Below the pieces are notes generated by a model, which worked only from the letters and a program-made list of their open reading frames with translations, searched no databases and had not been told where the DNA came from. From Ectocarpus siliculosus (Eukaryota; Sar; Phaeophyceae; Ectocarpales; Ectocarpaceae): a DNA stretch of 64,000 bases. Each line of letters opens with the position of its first letter. The stretch's first letter is position 1. Both the position numbers and the translations under genes were made by a program. The stretch covers positions 1,687,975-1,751,974 of the forward strand of contig FN649741.1 of the NCBI GenBank assembly GCA_000310025.1. Direction: 5' to 3'. Below are positions 35,271-48,000 of this stretch, in pieces.

Positions 35271-36482
35271 ATCGCCATTCTGCTCTCGCTCGAATGCCCA
35301 GCCGATTTCTTACATCGAGACTAGCGCGAAGGAGGCCGTGAAGGTAGAGGGGGCGTTTCTCGAGGTGGTGCAGATGGCACTCATCAACAGTGCACAGCAG
35401 CCGCCAGAGATGTGAGTTCCTCTTGCATTATCGCTGTAGGGAGGACTAAGGAGTACCCCCCCCCCCCCCCAACCCCCCCCAAACACGGAGCCCCACGGTA
35501 AACCGTTCCAGGGATTCGAACCGCAGACAGCAAAACTGTTCTCGCCGCCGACAAGCCGTAGTGTTGTGCGTGGCGAAGGCGAGGTTGACGCCCCGTGCGA
35601 CGCCAAGCATATTTCGGGCGCATTTCTCTCTCCGCAATCGATTGTGTACGGTAGGCTAAGGTTGTAGGAGAGACGTACCGGTCGTTGCAACAGGATGTGT
35701 ATTTTGTGTCTCGTGTTCCGTCCAGAGCGCTGCCTTGAAATCTTGAGACGGTTTGTCCAGGGGCTACCCCCTTTTTCAACGGTGCTTCGCGGCACCCTGC
35801 TCCACCGTGGATCGCACAAGCACTGCTGCTGTTACTGTATTCCAGTTACATAGCTGTTCAAAGATAAAAACGCAACCAAACAAGACCGGAGCCTTTGCGT
35901 GATGTGGGCCACTGCCTTGCACGTGCTCCATCGTTCCGTATACCTAGCGTTTGCATAGTCCACCACCACATTGTTCGAATTGCTGTAGCCACCCAGTCAC
36001 AGCTACAAGGCTCAACCTCCCCTCCTTTTCCTTTGCTCCCTCCTCGCTCCTCGCTTTTGCTTTCCGCCTCGAAACTTGTGCGCCTGTGCCGCGCCTCCGT
36101 CGCCCTGTTTTTTGCTGGTGGTTCGTCCTCTGCTGTACCGCGTACGGGCGAACGGCTGCGCGTTTCATATGTCGTCCAACCACTACTACGCCACTTTCGC
36201 GTTGGAACCCCGGCGACGTGTTGGCACGGTCTCTCAACTCGTCATGTTACCCCCCGCGGGATCGCGGCTTGCCTTTTCATTTTTGTTCGGCCGACCTCCT
36301 TTGCTGCTACTTTCTGGGGTGGGGGTGGGTCACACATCGGCCGATGTACGCTTTTTGTTGTCCGGTGACCACTGCGCTCGCAACTCTACTCTAACCGCAG
36401 CTACGTGCCCGAGCCGATAACGCTCAGTCAGGCGCAGACGCCATATCAAAGTCAGAGTTCCGTAGACTCCATGTGCTGCTGA
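31442..36482 (+). CDS. RAB7: Rab7 small GTPase
   Basis: Six exons join in frame into 213 residues: 31442-31494, 31977-32103, 33910-34056, 34435-34557, 35302-35411 and 36401-36482. Rab7 directs late endosome, lysosome and vacuole fusion, cycling between GTP and GDP. Visible motifs are the P-loop GDSGVGKT (split by intron 1), switch I with [12 protein letters not shown], switch [33 protein letters not shown], and the C-terminal CC for double prenylation. The stretch [20 protein letters not shown] matches Rab7 rather than other Rabs, and the length is normal. Introns 1, 3 and 4 carry microsatellites near their 3' ends, and intron 2 (1.8 kb) holds an inverted-repeat element. The protein looks fully functional. 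Confidence 0.96.
31913..31951. repeat. (ACA)n microsatellite in Rab7 intron 1
   Basis: About twelve ACA/GCA triplets lie some 25 bases before the exon 2 acceptor, close to where a branch point would be. Confidence 0.9.
33373..33634. repeat. imperfect inverted repeat in Rab7 intron 2
   Basis: Arms at about 33373-33450 and 33564-33634 are reverse complements with scattered mismatches (shared ATTGCTGTGAG, TCTCGGAG and CAAGTT). The loop is about 115 bp. It is probably a small foldback or MITE-like insertion, or an inverted duplication. Confidence 0.75.
34373..34412. repeat. 9-bp (CCCACCTAC)n repeat in Rab7 intron 3
   Basis: About four tandem units end roughly 22 bases before the exon 4 acceptor and would serve as its pyrimidine-rich tract. 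Confidence 0.9.
35233..35270. repeat. (CTG)n microsatellite in Rab7 intron 4
   Basis: About twelve CTG triplets end some 30 bases before the exon 5 acceptor. The frame happens to stay open into exon 5, giving a false poly-Leu protein start. Confidence 0.93.
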
Positions 36483-38888
36483 GGCGTGCGGTTCGTAGCC
36501 CGGTCGTGTCTATTCCTTCCTCTCTTGGGAGACGGGTCAAGTAGTTGTGGTACGTTCTTGTGAACCGGTCCGTTTGTCCTTTGGGAAGAGAACCGCGTGG
36601 CGGCGGCAGCAGCTGCCGGGGCGGTGGCCGTAAAGTGGGCTTCGGCGCTAGGGTAGTGGGGGGCACCGCCATCTCTTTGTATTTTGTAGTTCGTGGTGTA
36701 GGTGTTTGTTGATGACAACGTCATGCCAGCGCTCCCACGCGCTTTATCGGGCGCTTGTCAGTATTCTGGGACGGTGATGGAACAAGCGCAAGCCTGCCGG
36801 TTATCTTCGACGAACTCGATGTGGTTGGTGGGCGTATCTCGATGCTTCTGAAAACAGCCGTTGCTCCGAGTGATTTTTTTGTGTTGGTGAAGAATCACCT
36901 GCTGCTCTCTCTGCCTTACTGCCCCGAGTACCATGTACAGGCTTGAGTCTCGGTCCACCCGAGCTTGGCCATAATTCCCAAGCGCGGTAGAGCTTGGTTC
37001 TTGTGAAGCATCAAAAACATTACCTCTCTCCCGGGCGGAGAAGACGATTGGCATCAAAATGACGTGAATATGCAACGTTCGGGGCTGTGGCGCCAGCTCT
37101 CTGCCGAGAACGTTTGGTGGACATTTCCGTCGTTAGTGTGTATCGGTGTTGTTTCATGGAAGATGACTACCGCCGAGGCATCCGAGCGTGTTACAGCTGC
37201 CGTTCGTGCGTCTAATATGCCCGTCACACTCTCTGTTTGGAAGTGGGAGAATGCTGTGGCATCGTGGAGCGCCGGCCGCTGGGGGCATGCCGGGCGTTTT
37301 TGGACGCATCGTTTTTTCAACTACAATAATACCTGCGTCAATTGGACCAGTACGGACGTTAGAAGGTACAACTGAGCGGAGACCGGGAACAGTTTTTAAT
37401 GTGAAGACTACAACAACGACGACAACAACAAGTTTGCTGCTCCGGGGATGATGTGAGTGCTACGACAGCCAGCCAACAAGAGGTTTCTCTCGCACTCTTA
37501 TTCACGTCGACGACGAGCTGGACCATGCCCTGTGTGTCGCTCAGTCGAACCCGCGCAACCCGACTACACATCGACACCCAGTGTGGGTTCGCGCGAGACC
37601 CCCACATGCGGAGGAAAGTGATTCCACGGCCGGGCCGCCGGGCCGGGTCGAGCCGCGCGCGGGGGGCGCGGGGTACACGGCAAACCAGACAAAATGATCA
37701 AACTGCAACGCACAACACGCCAGGAAGTAAATGCCTTTGACGCTTCGGCGCTGGCTGTGCCGAAATTGTGCGACCGTCTCGCGGACTGGGGGAGTCGCGG
37801 AGTCGCGGGTCGCGGAGCTTGGCGGAAAAAAATTCCGCCGCCCACGCTCGGGACTGTCCCCGGAGTGTGAAGAGTGGCCAATGGCGTTTCGTGTGTTGCC
37901 GTTACCCGCGAAGAGAAGAGAAGGGGACAAGGAGACGCGCATGCAGCAGTGCAGTAGTGTAGATAATTGGATAATCGGGATCTAGTACGTGCGTAACACA
38001 CGCCAATGCCACGTTCGCTGTGCCGCTCACGCGGAACCGCGCAGGCAGAAAGGGCCGGGGCGCCAGCCTCCCGGCTGGGGCAGCTTGACTGTGGAGGCGA
38101 CGGAATTACGCTGGGCGGCGGCCATTAGGGTCCGCCATGCGGCGCTCCCTAGGTGGCCCCGGCGGCCGTCGAGCTTCCAACGGCCGGGTGAGGGAATGTG
38201 GTTCACGAAGGAAACCTCCCAACCATCGCAATGCGAACAGCAGTGCAGTGCGAGAAATGTGTAGACTAAGCTCGGAACGCTTAAAACTGCTAAATACAGT
38301 GCGTGTATTTGTACACCACCTGGTCGTGTGCCACATGTGCTGGTAGCTTCGCATTCCCTGGTGTAGACTTGTCTACATATTGCTGTAGCTGTTTCCCGTG
38401 AACACAAGAATAGTCTATGTTTCCCGTGAACGCCCATGGACGCCTAACTTTCTGGCGTTAACTAGACCCCGCGCGGGTGTTTGTCGTTTGGTTAGGCTCG
38501 TAGCACTGGTATATGTTCGGTCCAATGCTTCGTATGTGCAATCCGGCAAGCCATCAGACAATACTGTAGATGCGTAGACTACGTGCACTCTACCATTGTA
38601 CAACTGTACTGCTGTAAAGTAGTATAGACTACACAATATCGAGAACAAGTGAACGGTGTAGAATGAACGTATTTCATTCAGAGATACTGTCTTTGGCCAG
38701 GTGGTGAGAATAAAGAAAAATAACGATGTCGACGTTGATACTTCAATATTTGCCAAGTTATACAATATTGAGATTTCTGGGGATTTCTGCTCTTTGGTTT
38801 GACCGCATGCACGCGTCGTGGGCAGGTGATTTTTCCGGAACATCAGTCCAGTCGCAACAACATTCGGCGGGGCTCCACCAACCGCCAC
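36483..38888. other. intergenic; Rab7 3' UTR and spacer
   Basis: No coding segment supported. Short open frames at 37.4-38.3 kb overlap in several frames and lack motifs. Near 37410-37430 there is a short ACGAC/ACAAC-rich run. Confidence 0.45.
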
Positions 38889-39008
38889 ATGCCCGTGGAT
38901 CTCGGCAACACCGCTAGTCTTTCGCCACCGCCGGCTGCCCACAGCGACCGGCGCAGCAGCCACAGAAGCGGGGCCGCACGAAGGCCATTCTTTCAGGCGA
39001 AGTCGATC

Positions 39009-42000
39009 ATGGAGTACGTCCAGGCTGGGGATGCTGTCGGCCTCGAACAATTCTTGTTAGATGCGTCGCCTTCCGAACGCGAGTTCGCGTATGCAGCAGA
39101 GGCGGGTGTCGATGGCGGCCGCACGCCGATCTTGGTCGCTCTAAAGAGCGGTAGCCTGGAGCTTATTCAATCCATTTTGAAGTGGTTACCCGAGGGTCAG
39201 GTGCGTGAACAAGTATTGATTGGGCGCTTCTACATGTACACCGAAACCTGGGAAGTCAGGAGTAGGGATCAGATTGACTTCCGGGGGTTGCTGTGGACCT
39301 CGAGGCTCTGACAATGTTTTGGCATACAGCCCCCGCTGTTTCTCGAAATGATAGGTGGAACGCTTAGAGAGTCTCCTTCGATCATCATGAAATTACATAA
39401 TACCTTCTGCCTTTGCCCGTTGCCCAAGTACGCTGAACGTACTTTCTTTGTCGACAGGGACACAACAACGTTAACAGATAGTCTGTCCCTCTTCCCTCCC
39501 TCCCGGAACCCACCCAGGCCGGAAAGTTGCTCACGGCGAAGGACGACGACGAAGGCCGGACGGTCCTCATGCTTGCCGCTTGCTCCGGCGACCCGGCTGT
39601 GTTCACAACAGTAGCCTCAAAGCTACCACGCTCGAGCGTGAGTGGGCGCAAGAGAGCGTTTGCCTGTATCGTCGGTAGCATCATTTGTGGAAGGCATGAG
39701 CACACACTCGAGCGTGAATCAAGGGCAATTTGTAGGTGGGGACTTCGAACAATTCGACGTCATTTCCACGCCACTCAATGTTTTTTAACCTCACACCCGC
39801 AACACACTCACTCAAACCGTACCACCAACACAACAGGTTGTTGTCTCCCGGACGAAGACATTGGTAGCGCTTGTTTGTTTGATTTGCACTGCCACTACCG
39901 AAACTTTTCAGCGAATTCTCCCTACCTCGACGTCTTACACTACAAAGCATGTGGTTACATCAGAGGAACTCCGTTCACCCATGTCGTCAGCATGCTTCCC
40001 CTTTCCTGCTCCCCAATAACTTCCCAGATGCTTGAGCACCTGTCGGAGACGTGCGTGAGGGGAAACTTGATTTTCGCATACGCCGCCAAGACCGGCCAAG
40101 CTGCCATGATTGAGGCCGTCATTGCTCAATTGCCGCTTGATGAGGTATGTACGCGTCTCAACCAATCGCGGGCAATGATGTCAGGCGGACGTGTACCAAC
40201 TATTACATATTCAACGCATTTTTAAGCCATTTGGTAGGCACAATAGACCAAACACAAATTCGTGACAGAGCGACCTGAGGCACGAGCACTCCTTGTTTGT
40301 TTGGCCCCTTCTGTGCTATTTGTTTTGAACGGTGCTTGCTTCCAGTTCAATCGTTCACCCCCCGAGCTGTACAAATAAGATTATCCACTCTCACCGTTGA
40401 GGATCTTTCCCAAGAATCATGGTCGCTGACCTGTTTCGGCGACACGCTGCTTTTCACCTTCTAGATTGTCGATTCTTACTTGTTCATCTCTGATCTTGCT
40501 GTCTTGCAAGTGGGCGGCGGCTGAAGCACTATGCGCGAAGAACTTTTTGGGCGAGACGCCGCTGATGCAGGCGGCGGGAGCGCCGGAGCCAGGAGCATTT
40601 CAGGCAATCGCTAAATTGCTCACGGCGAACAACGTAAGGCGGGTAGTCATCACGTAAAATAACACACAACTACGGCACACCAGGAAAGTGCTATCTATCT
40701 AACTTCACAGCACAGTTCATTTCAAAGTCGCAAGCATATCAAGTTCGTTTGTCTCGCTTTCCCCACGCTCTGCGTGGAGGTTGCCAGAAAGAAAGCATTC
40801 TCTCCCTCTCTTGTTTGCCTCTCATGTGTGGCGATTGGCGCTAAGCCGCTCGTGCCATGCGAGTATACCGCAACCAGACCCATTGGGAGTGCACTCCACA
40901 GACTCAAGAGCCAATCATATCGTCTTTGAAAACGCGCTACACTATCTGTTCCGGCCTCCCTTTTGCGCTTGGTATGAGCACGCTCCTTTGACGCGCCGCG
41001 CCCCGCAGCTGGAAGAACAGCTGAGCCTTGAAACGGAACAGGGCCAGACTGCGCTGACTATCGCCACGAGAGCCGGTAACGTCTCCACCTGGAATGCGGT
41101 GGCGAGCAAAATGGCGGCGGCGACAGTAAGAACGCGATATATGCTCTGAGAGAAGAACCTTCAGAAATACACCATGCACGGTCGTGATGCGAGCTAAAGT
41201 TTACCATTTCCCGCGAACGATTGACCGTCGGTGATGGTCCTGTGGGAACAATGCTCCGTCCTCTCGAGGTCGCGTGATCAATAGTCTAACCGCTAAGGCA
41301 TGCAAAAATATGAGCACGCCTCCCCCCCCCTCGCAACCCGAAGATGTGTTGTTTGTGTTTGCGAGCACAGCAATACCATCGACCTACCACACGCCTCATC
41401 TCCGACGTGTCAAGACAAATCCGCGCAGAGTTATGGGCTTGCCATCAAATCGTGAGTACTGCGTAATTTTTCTGTTCGGTGTGCTCAAACCCAGGATCGC
41501 CCCCCTTAATCCTTCCACGTTTCCTCAGGTTAGCCGCCAGTTGACGTCGACCGACATATACGGGGAGACGGCCGTGATGTTGTCCGTGCGAAGTAGAAGT
41601 CCGGCCGTCTTCCGTTCGGTGATCGGACGTTTGAGCGAGGACGAGGTGAAAATACACTTGATAACGTCTATTTCTGCGCCAAGCCATCCTGTCGCAGCCC
41701 TCGTAACCGTTTTGAGCGTTGCTAGCGTCGAGCTCTCCTTGACTGTGTGCCAAGCTTGGCCCATCCTGCCACGCAAAGAAAGGAACTTCCTCACTCTGCT
41801 CCGCTTCAACGAAAACGACAACCTCGGTTACGGGGAGGGTACTTTTCACCGCTGCAAGTGTTTCTTGTTCCTTTCGAATTTCGTCTTGGTACGGTGGTGT
41901 CGGTTCCTACAGCAACAATGCACCCTTGGTAATCACTCTGGCTTGAAGGTTTGCTCGTTGACGCTAATTCGTAGTCGTTGCAGAAAACATTGTTATCATT

Positions 42001-45000
42001 ATACATCACACAAACCTCTATCAGTCCAGTTCCGTTTATATGCGTAATGTAAATATCTCGCGGAGTGGAGTCGCCAAGTACCGTGTACGCTTCGTGTCAA
42101 TGCCACGGCGTCGCCTGGCCGTACGTGTCTGCCTCTCACTCCTGCACTTGTCTTCGGCGTACGCCTGCTCTTCTTCCGCCCTCAGGTTTTGACCCTGCTC
42201 GGAACGCGCAACAACCTAGGCCAGACACCGGCTCAGGTAAAGTGTCAGAGCACACCCTTGGACGCATTATTCAGCCGCTCAGTTAACGGTAGCGCCCCTG
42301 TCAAGAATAATTGCAATCGGACAAAACGGATCAGACGCCAAGGGTGGCAGAGCAAGGTAGGATAGCGAGCATTAAATCCTTTTTTCTGTCACTCGTATTT
42401 TGTTCACGTGTTTGACGCCTGTGCACGAAATACGCGACACGCGGAACAAGCGCATACCCAAATATTTGCCCTTGTCGGTCATCTCGTAGCCTTCCTGACC
42501 TCATGATCTATTTGACGTCATCTCTACAAGCGTCGCCTCCACACCCCTACTCCTATCCCAAGCTAGGTTGGCAGGCGATGATGCTTGTAGCCGCACACAA
42601 CAACAAATAACGAAAACAACAACAATTCTAAAGCCCTTGCTATTTGGCGAACCACGCTCTTGGCGACTACTCTGTGGCAGCCTCCGTGTCAACCCCTCCC
42701 CGCCTCTTGGTCAATGGTGCAACAACTAAGACAGGCAAAACAGGGTACACCCCCCCCATCAGCATAGCCTGGGACGGCCAACTAGCGGCATACCGCTCCG
42801 CCCCGACATGCCAGGTCGATGGCCTAACGACAACGGCATGAGTACTCCCCCCCTCTCTCCCCTACTACCACAGGTTGCCGTCGCTTGCGGGGCCGACGCT
42901 GTCCTCACCGCCATGCTTCGGCCGGCGTGGATCTCGGCCTGCCTTCTCAACGCTCCCGACGAGTCGGAAGCCCAGCTGACCGCCCTCGACCTCGCCGCGC
43001 GGCCGCCGGCCAAGCTCGGCGTGATCAAGTGCCTCCTCTCCTGCGGGGCGATACCGACGGCCCGGGTCGTGCAGAGGCTGCTCCGTACCTGCAGCGAGGA
43101 TGGCGGGGCGATGGCGGTGAGCGGGAGCGGCCTGGCCGCGGTGCGGGAGTGCTTCCTCGGCGCAATGACCGCTTCGGAGTGGGCCGTGAACCCTTTGATC
43201 CCGGGGTTGAACCTGTACATTGCCATAATTGCCGCCAGGAGACAGGTGCGGCGGCATTCTAAGGCGTGCGGTGCGATGAGGTGCATAGACCGAGCGAGCA
43301 TCATCGCGGGGGGGCGATGGGGGGGGGGGGCACGGGCAGCTTCGCCGACGAAGCTGACTGTGGGCTATTCGTTTCCCAAGTTTGAGCGCTGTACAAAAAT
43401 ATTGTTCAGGCTTCACCCCTCTGTTTTGGGTCTGACAGGTTTATTCTGTATCGTCGTGCGGGCATTTCATCGCAAGCACTACAAAGGGCTTAACGGAAAT
43501 TCATTATGTGTACGTGTCAAAACGTTGTTGTTGGTAGTATTCGTTAGACAAAGAATAGCTTCATCTCAGCCTGCGAGCCAGTGCCTGAAAAATTTCACAG
43601 TATCAAAAGCTCCTCCCTTTCTTTCCTGTCCGTTCACTTCCTCTCCCTCGTCCTGCCCCTTCGTTCGGAATACCTCCCACACTCTCCTTCTCCCCACCGC
43701 TACCGAAAACTTGAATCCTGGCCGTGGCGGCAACTTGTCGAGAAGGGCTCCCACTTCAAGAACAACCTGCTTCAGATGAAAAACGACATCAACGCCCTGG
43801 TGCTCTCCGTCTTGAGACACCTTCCGGACACCGTGGAAGGCTTCGACCGCTTTTCCGCCCCCGCGGCGGGAAACGCCGCCGGCACCGGCGCCGCGAAACC
43901 AAAGCTGGGGCAGAAGACCAACCCTGCGCTGACCCCGGCAAAGCTGCTCGTTTCCAAGATGCCCACCTTTGAGGAGGGTCACGACGGCGCCGTCGATGAG
44001 GGCAACGCAACGGCGGCGGCAAAGCTCAATCTCACCTCGACAATCGCGCGGGGTGTTACGGCCGCCAGCAGTGGTAGGTTGGGGGCCGCTGCCGCTGACC
44101 TCGATGATGCTCCTGCATCGGAGGTGGGCACGACCCTCGTGCAGGAAATGTTGGAGCCGGAGCTGGCGGGGCTTCAGCCCAGAGATTGCGCGGGTCCACT
44201 AGCGCAGGCAAGGAGAGCGTGTGGCGAAACTTCCGAGTCGTTGCGTCTGTTGTTGCTCCGTTGCCCTCTAAGTTGCAACGTTCGTCGGTGTTTCTGCTGT
44301 TGTTGTCCTCGCCTCCTGTTGCTCTCGTAGTCGTCGTCGTCATTGTGTCTCGTTTGCGTTCTCCTTGACCTAGGCCTAGGCTGTTCGTAAGGCAAAAGCA
44401 AAACATAGGTATATATTTTCTTCAAATACAGACTGCAAACTCGGGACGGGTGTCGCCTCTCGCTTGTTGTTCAGGTGGAAGCCTCCCCTGAGCCGTCCAC
44501 GTATGCATAGACTGCGCCTTGACTGGAAATAGTGCTGTTTCTCTCTCTAACGCCACCCACCTCCATCGCCGCCACAACTACCACCTCCATCATCATCGCC
44601 AACGTTGACGACGTCGACGGTGGCAACGATGACGACAACGACGACAACGGCGATGACAACGACAACAACACAGGCAATGCAATCCCGGCACGTGGATTTC
44701 ATCTACACGCCGCTCGTGGTTGACTATCTCCGGCTCAAGGTAATGCAAGCATGCGCGGCATCGTTCCATGCAATGAACTCTGCCTGAAACTGTCTTCACT
44801 AGGCTGGGCGGCTCTCGTTGGTCCTGCGAGTAGTTGGCCTCACTGCCCGTGCCCCGCCTTACACGTGCTGTCTTCGCCGTCTTTTCCTCTTTCAGTTTAG
44901 TGCTGGTCTACCCAACCCCTTCCGCGAAACGGATTGGCGCCGTGAGCATGGCCGGGTGGACCGGAACCTGGCAAGGTTCATGGTGAATGAGGATGAATCC

Positions 45001-48000
45001 CAGCTGATGGTCTACATTCTTCAGGGAGGGTGTCCTGACTCGCCAAGGCAAGTCCACGTCCGTGGAGGCTTTGGTGGCGTGTTTGTCATCATGCTTGACG
45101 TCTCGCATGGTCATGGACTCTCGCCGTCGGGAGGTTGGGGGGTACAGAAAGAGAGGAATTAGGTCAAAGATCGATGGAGGCACTTTGTTCCGGTTGACCT
45201 CGCTTGCAGCATGCACCCTTCCCCCCCAAAAAGAAGGCGGTGGCGGAGGGGAAGGGGGTTATGGTCGTCGTTCTTGCTCGTGCGGATAGTAAGAAATCTT
45301 GAAACGTAATGAGTCCTTCGTCCGCTAAAAGCAAGCCGTCCCGTGAAATCTAACGACCACCTCTCTAGAGGACAGGCAAATGCTTCGCACCATTGCGTAT
45401 GCAATGTGCACGAACCACTGAATACTTACTTCCCTCCGCCTTCTGGGACTGACGAGAGACCATCGACTGTCGAACGTCTCCACCGCGCGACGAAAACAGC
45501 TGGACCTATCTTCCAGGCCTGCAGTTCATCCTCGCCGGTGTCGCTGGCAAGACCGCCGCCTTCTTCGGTGTTCCGGCCATGCGCCTGGCCTTGGATGTCC
45601 TCGTGTACACTGGCGTCGTCTCTGTGTTCGTGCTGAAGGTGGTGGTGCTGAGGGATGTCGGCAGGATTACAGCCTGGGATGTGCTGTGGTTGGTGTACCT
45701 GGTCGGGGCCATATGGAAGCAGGTGTGGTACGGCTAGGACCCAGGCGAGCTTCAAGCCCTAAGTTCCATGCTGTCGAGGGGTGTTCAAGCCTAAAACATT
45801 GGCTAGCCTCGCTACACTGGTGCAAGGCACAGAACCCCGGACCCCTTGCAGGTTGTAGGCCTCTTCAACCTATCAAATGGATTTTTATCCCGTTTCAGCG
45901 TGTTTCTTTTCGCTAAAGGTTGAAGAGTACGCCGTACGAACGAACATGGTTTTGCAACAAACGAACCCGTTGAAAAGGGCGGGCTTGGGGATTGAGATGA
46001 GCGTACGAGCAACTGCAAGGACTAGGGCACATACCCCTCTCGACTTTGGTTTCCATCTGAAAGTTTAACACACGGGTACCTTCAACGACTTGGTGTCAGC
46101 TGTAGGTGTCACGCGTTAACTACCGCATGGGTTCCCGGGGCCAGCTTGTGTAGGATGGTGGGACGGCATGATCTACCTTCGCCTTTCCACAGAGAGGTTG
46201 GAAGAGTAGAAGGATCGAAAAGCATTTTGGAGCAAGCGAAACGTACGTTTTACACATTGAACAGGTGCACGAAGTGCAGGAGGCCGGGTCCCTCCGCGTT
46301 CACCTCTTCAACCCCTGGAACGTCGTTGAGGCTACCAAATTGGCTTCCCTCTCGACCGCCTTCTTCTTCCGCATGCACGCCTGGGTGAGTTGTTAGGAAA
46401 TATACGTTGACTAAACACGTCAGCAATCGAAGGTGATTTGTTTAATTCTTTGCAGTGAGTTGGCTTAACTCCGCAGTCGAACGGGATGTGTTGGTTGAAT
46501 GAAATCTTTACAGTGAGTGAGCTGTGAAACTTGCGAGTCAGTAAATGATCGCTGAGAAAAACGTAGGAATGGGTGTGTACACGACGGTTTGTTGTGGCGA
46601 TACTGCGGGGTGCATGCGACGTCCAGGTGTTCGTGCCTGACGTGTGTGAACGGTGCTCGTTAAAATTTAGGTCTGCGACGGCCACGGCGAGTACTTCTGC
46701 GGCCAGCTGTCTACCGGCTCGGGGTCGGTGAACGAGCTGAACGAAGTGTATCTGGCACAATACTTTCAGGCCGCGTCAGCTCCTTTCGTACTCGGGAAGG
46801 TCCTCTTCCTCACGCAGGCAAGAGTAAGACTGTTTTTATCGTATAGGCTACTACTGTCCGTCGCAGTACGCAAGCCGGGGCACTGCAGGAAACTGATGTT
46901 CGTCATCCGACAGACTTGACAGCTATACCTCCCGTCCTGGCACATGCAGTGCACATCGGCCACAGTCGCCCGCGAACGTTGTTGGTGTCTTCGAACCCCT
47001 TGCGCGCTCGCGAAAAACCAACTTGTCTGTATCGAAAACGACCACAGGTTCACTCTTCCCTGGGACCGTTGATGCACTCGGCCTTCAACGTGATAGGAGA
47101 CCTGACAAGGTTCGGGGCGCTGATGCTGGTCATCACCCTAGGGTTCGCGCTAGCGTTCTACGCCATGTTCGGTTCCATGTCAGCCTCGCTACCGGACGGC
47201 GGCGACATCGCCGAGTACGACACCTACTACTCTTCGATACTGACGCTGTTCTCCAGCATGTTGGGAAATTTCAGTTTCGAGGTGAGTCGTGGGATCTTCC
47301 GTAGCCCTCACACCTAGGGATGCTTTGTGGCACGATGTTGCGCCACCTTCCGTGTTGCAGTCTGAAGCATCTGCGATGCACACCCCACTCGGCTCAAGCT
47401 TGTCACAAGTTACCGTAGGTCTGCTAATCCTTTTCCCCGTCTATCCATTCCTGCATGCGTGTTGCGATTTGCTCTTGTAACGTCTGGGGATGGCGGAATG
47501 GCGAGAGAAAAGGAACCATCGTGATTGCCGTCTTCCCCGTTGAAACACGAGCTATTGTTCGGACTTCAAACGGGCTTCAAGTTCGGTTTCTCCAGCTCGT
47601 TTTCGCCCCTCTTCAGGTCTACGTTTTTCCCCATATACAGCTGTGTGCCTCCATCTTGGGCGCTTTCCTCGCCCGTACATCTATTTTGGTGCACAATAGA
47701 CGACTCTTTGTGTTGTCGATATGAAACCCCCGTTCAGGTCTTCAAGGGTGCTCCGATGGCAGAAGCGGGTGAAGTTTTGATGGTGTTCTTCCTGTGCGTG
47801 ATGAACATCACGCTCCTAAACTTGCTCATTGCCATCCTGGCCACGGCGCACGCGAGGTTGGAAGGGAACGCAGACAAGGAGGCCGTGCTTTCCGAAGCCG
47901 TCATCATCACGCAGTACAGGTACGGTCTGAGCGTCCTTGTTGGCTGCCGACGATATCGTGAAAGCGGATGCCGGCGGAGAAAAAAAGTGAATATACCGCC

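Noticed and set aside
35128-35415. Open frame with Met start and poly-Leu stretch resembling a signal peptide
   Set aside because: The Leu run is the (CTG)n microsatellite of Rab7 intron 4; the frame merely reads through the acceptor into exon 5.
35500-35580. Second tRNA-like sequence (GGTTCGAATCCC on the minus strand with a good stem ACAG/CTGT)
   Set aside because: The B box and one stem are present, but I find no acceptable A box or acceptor stem.
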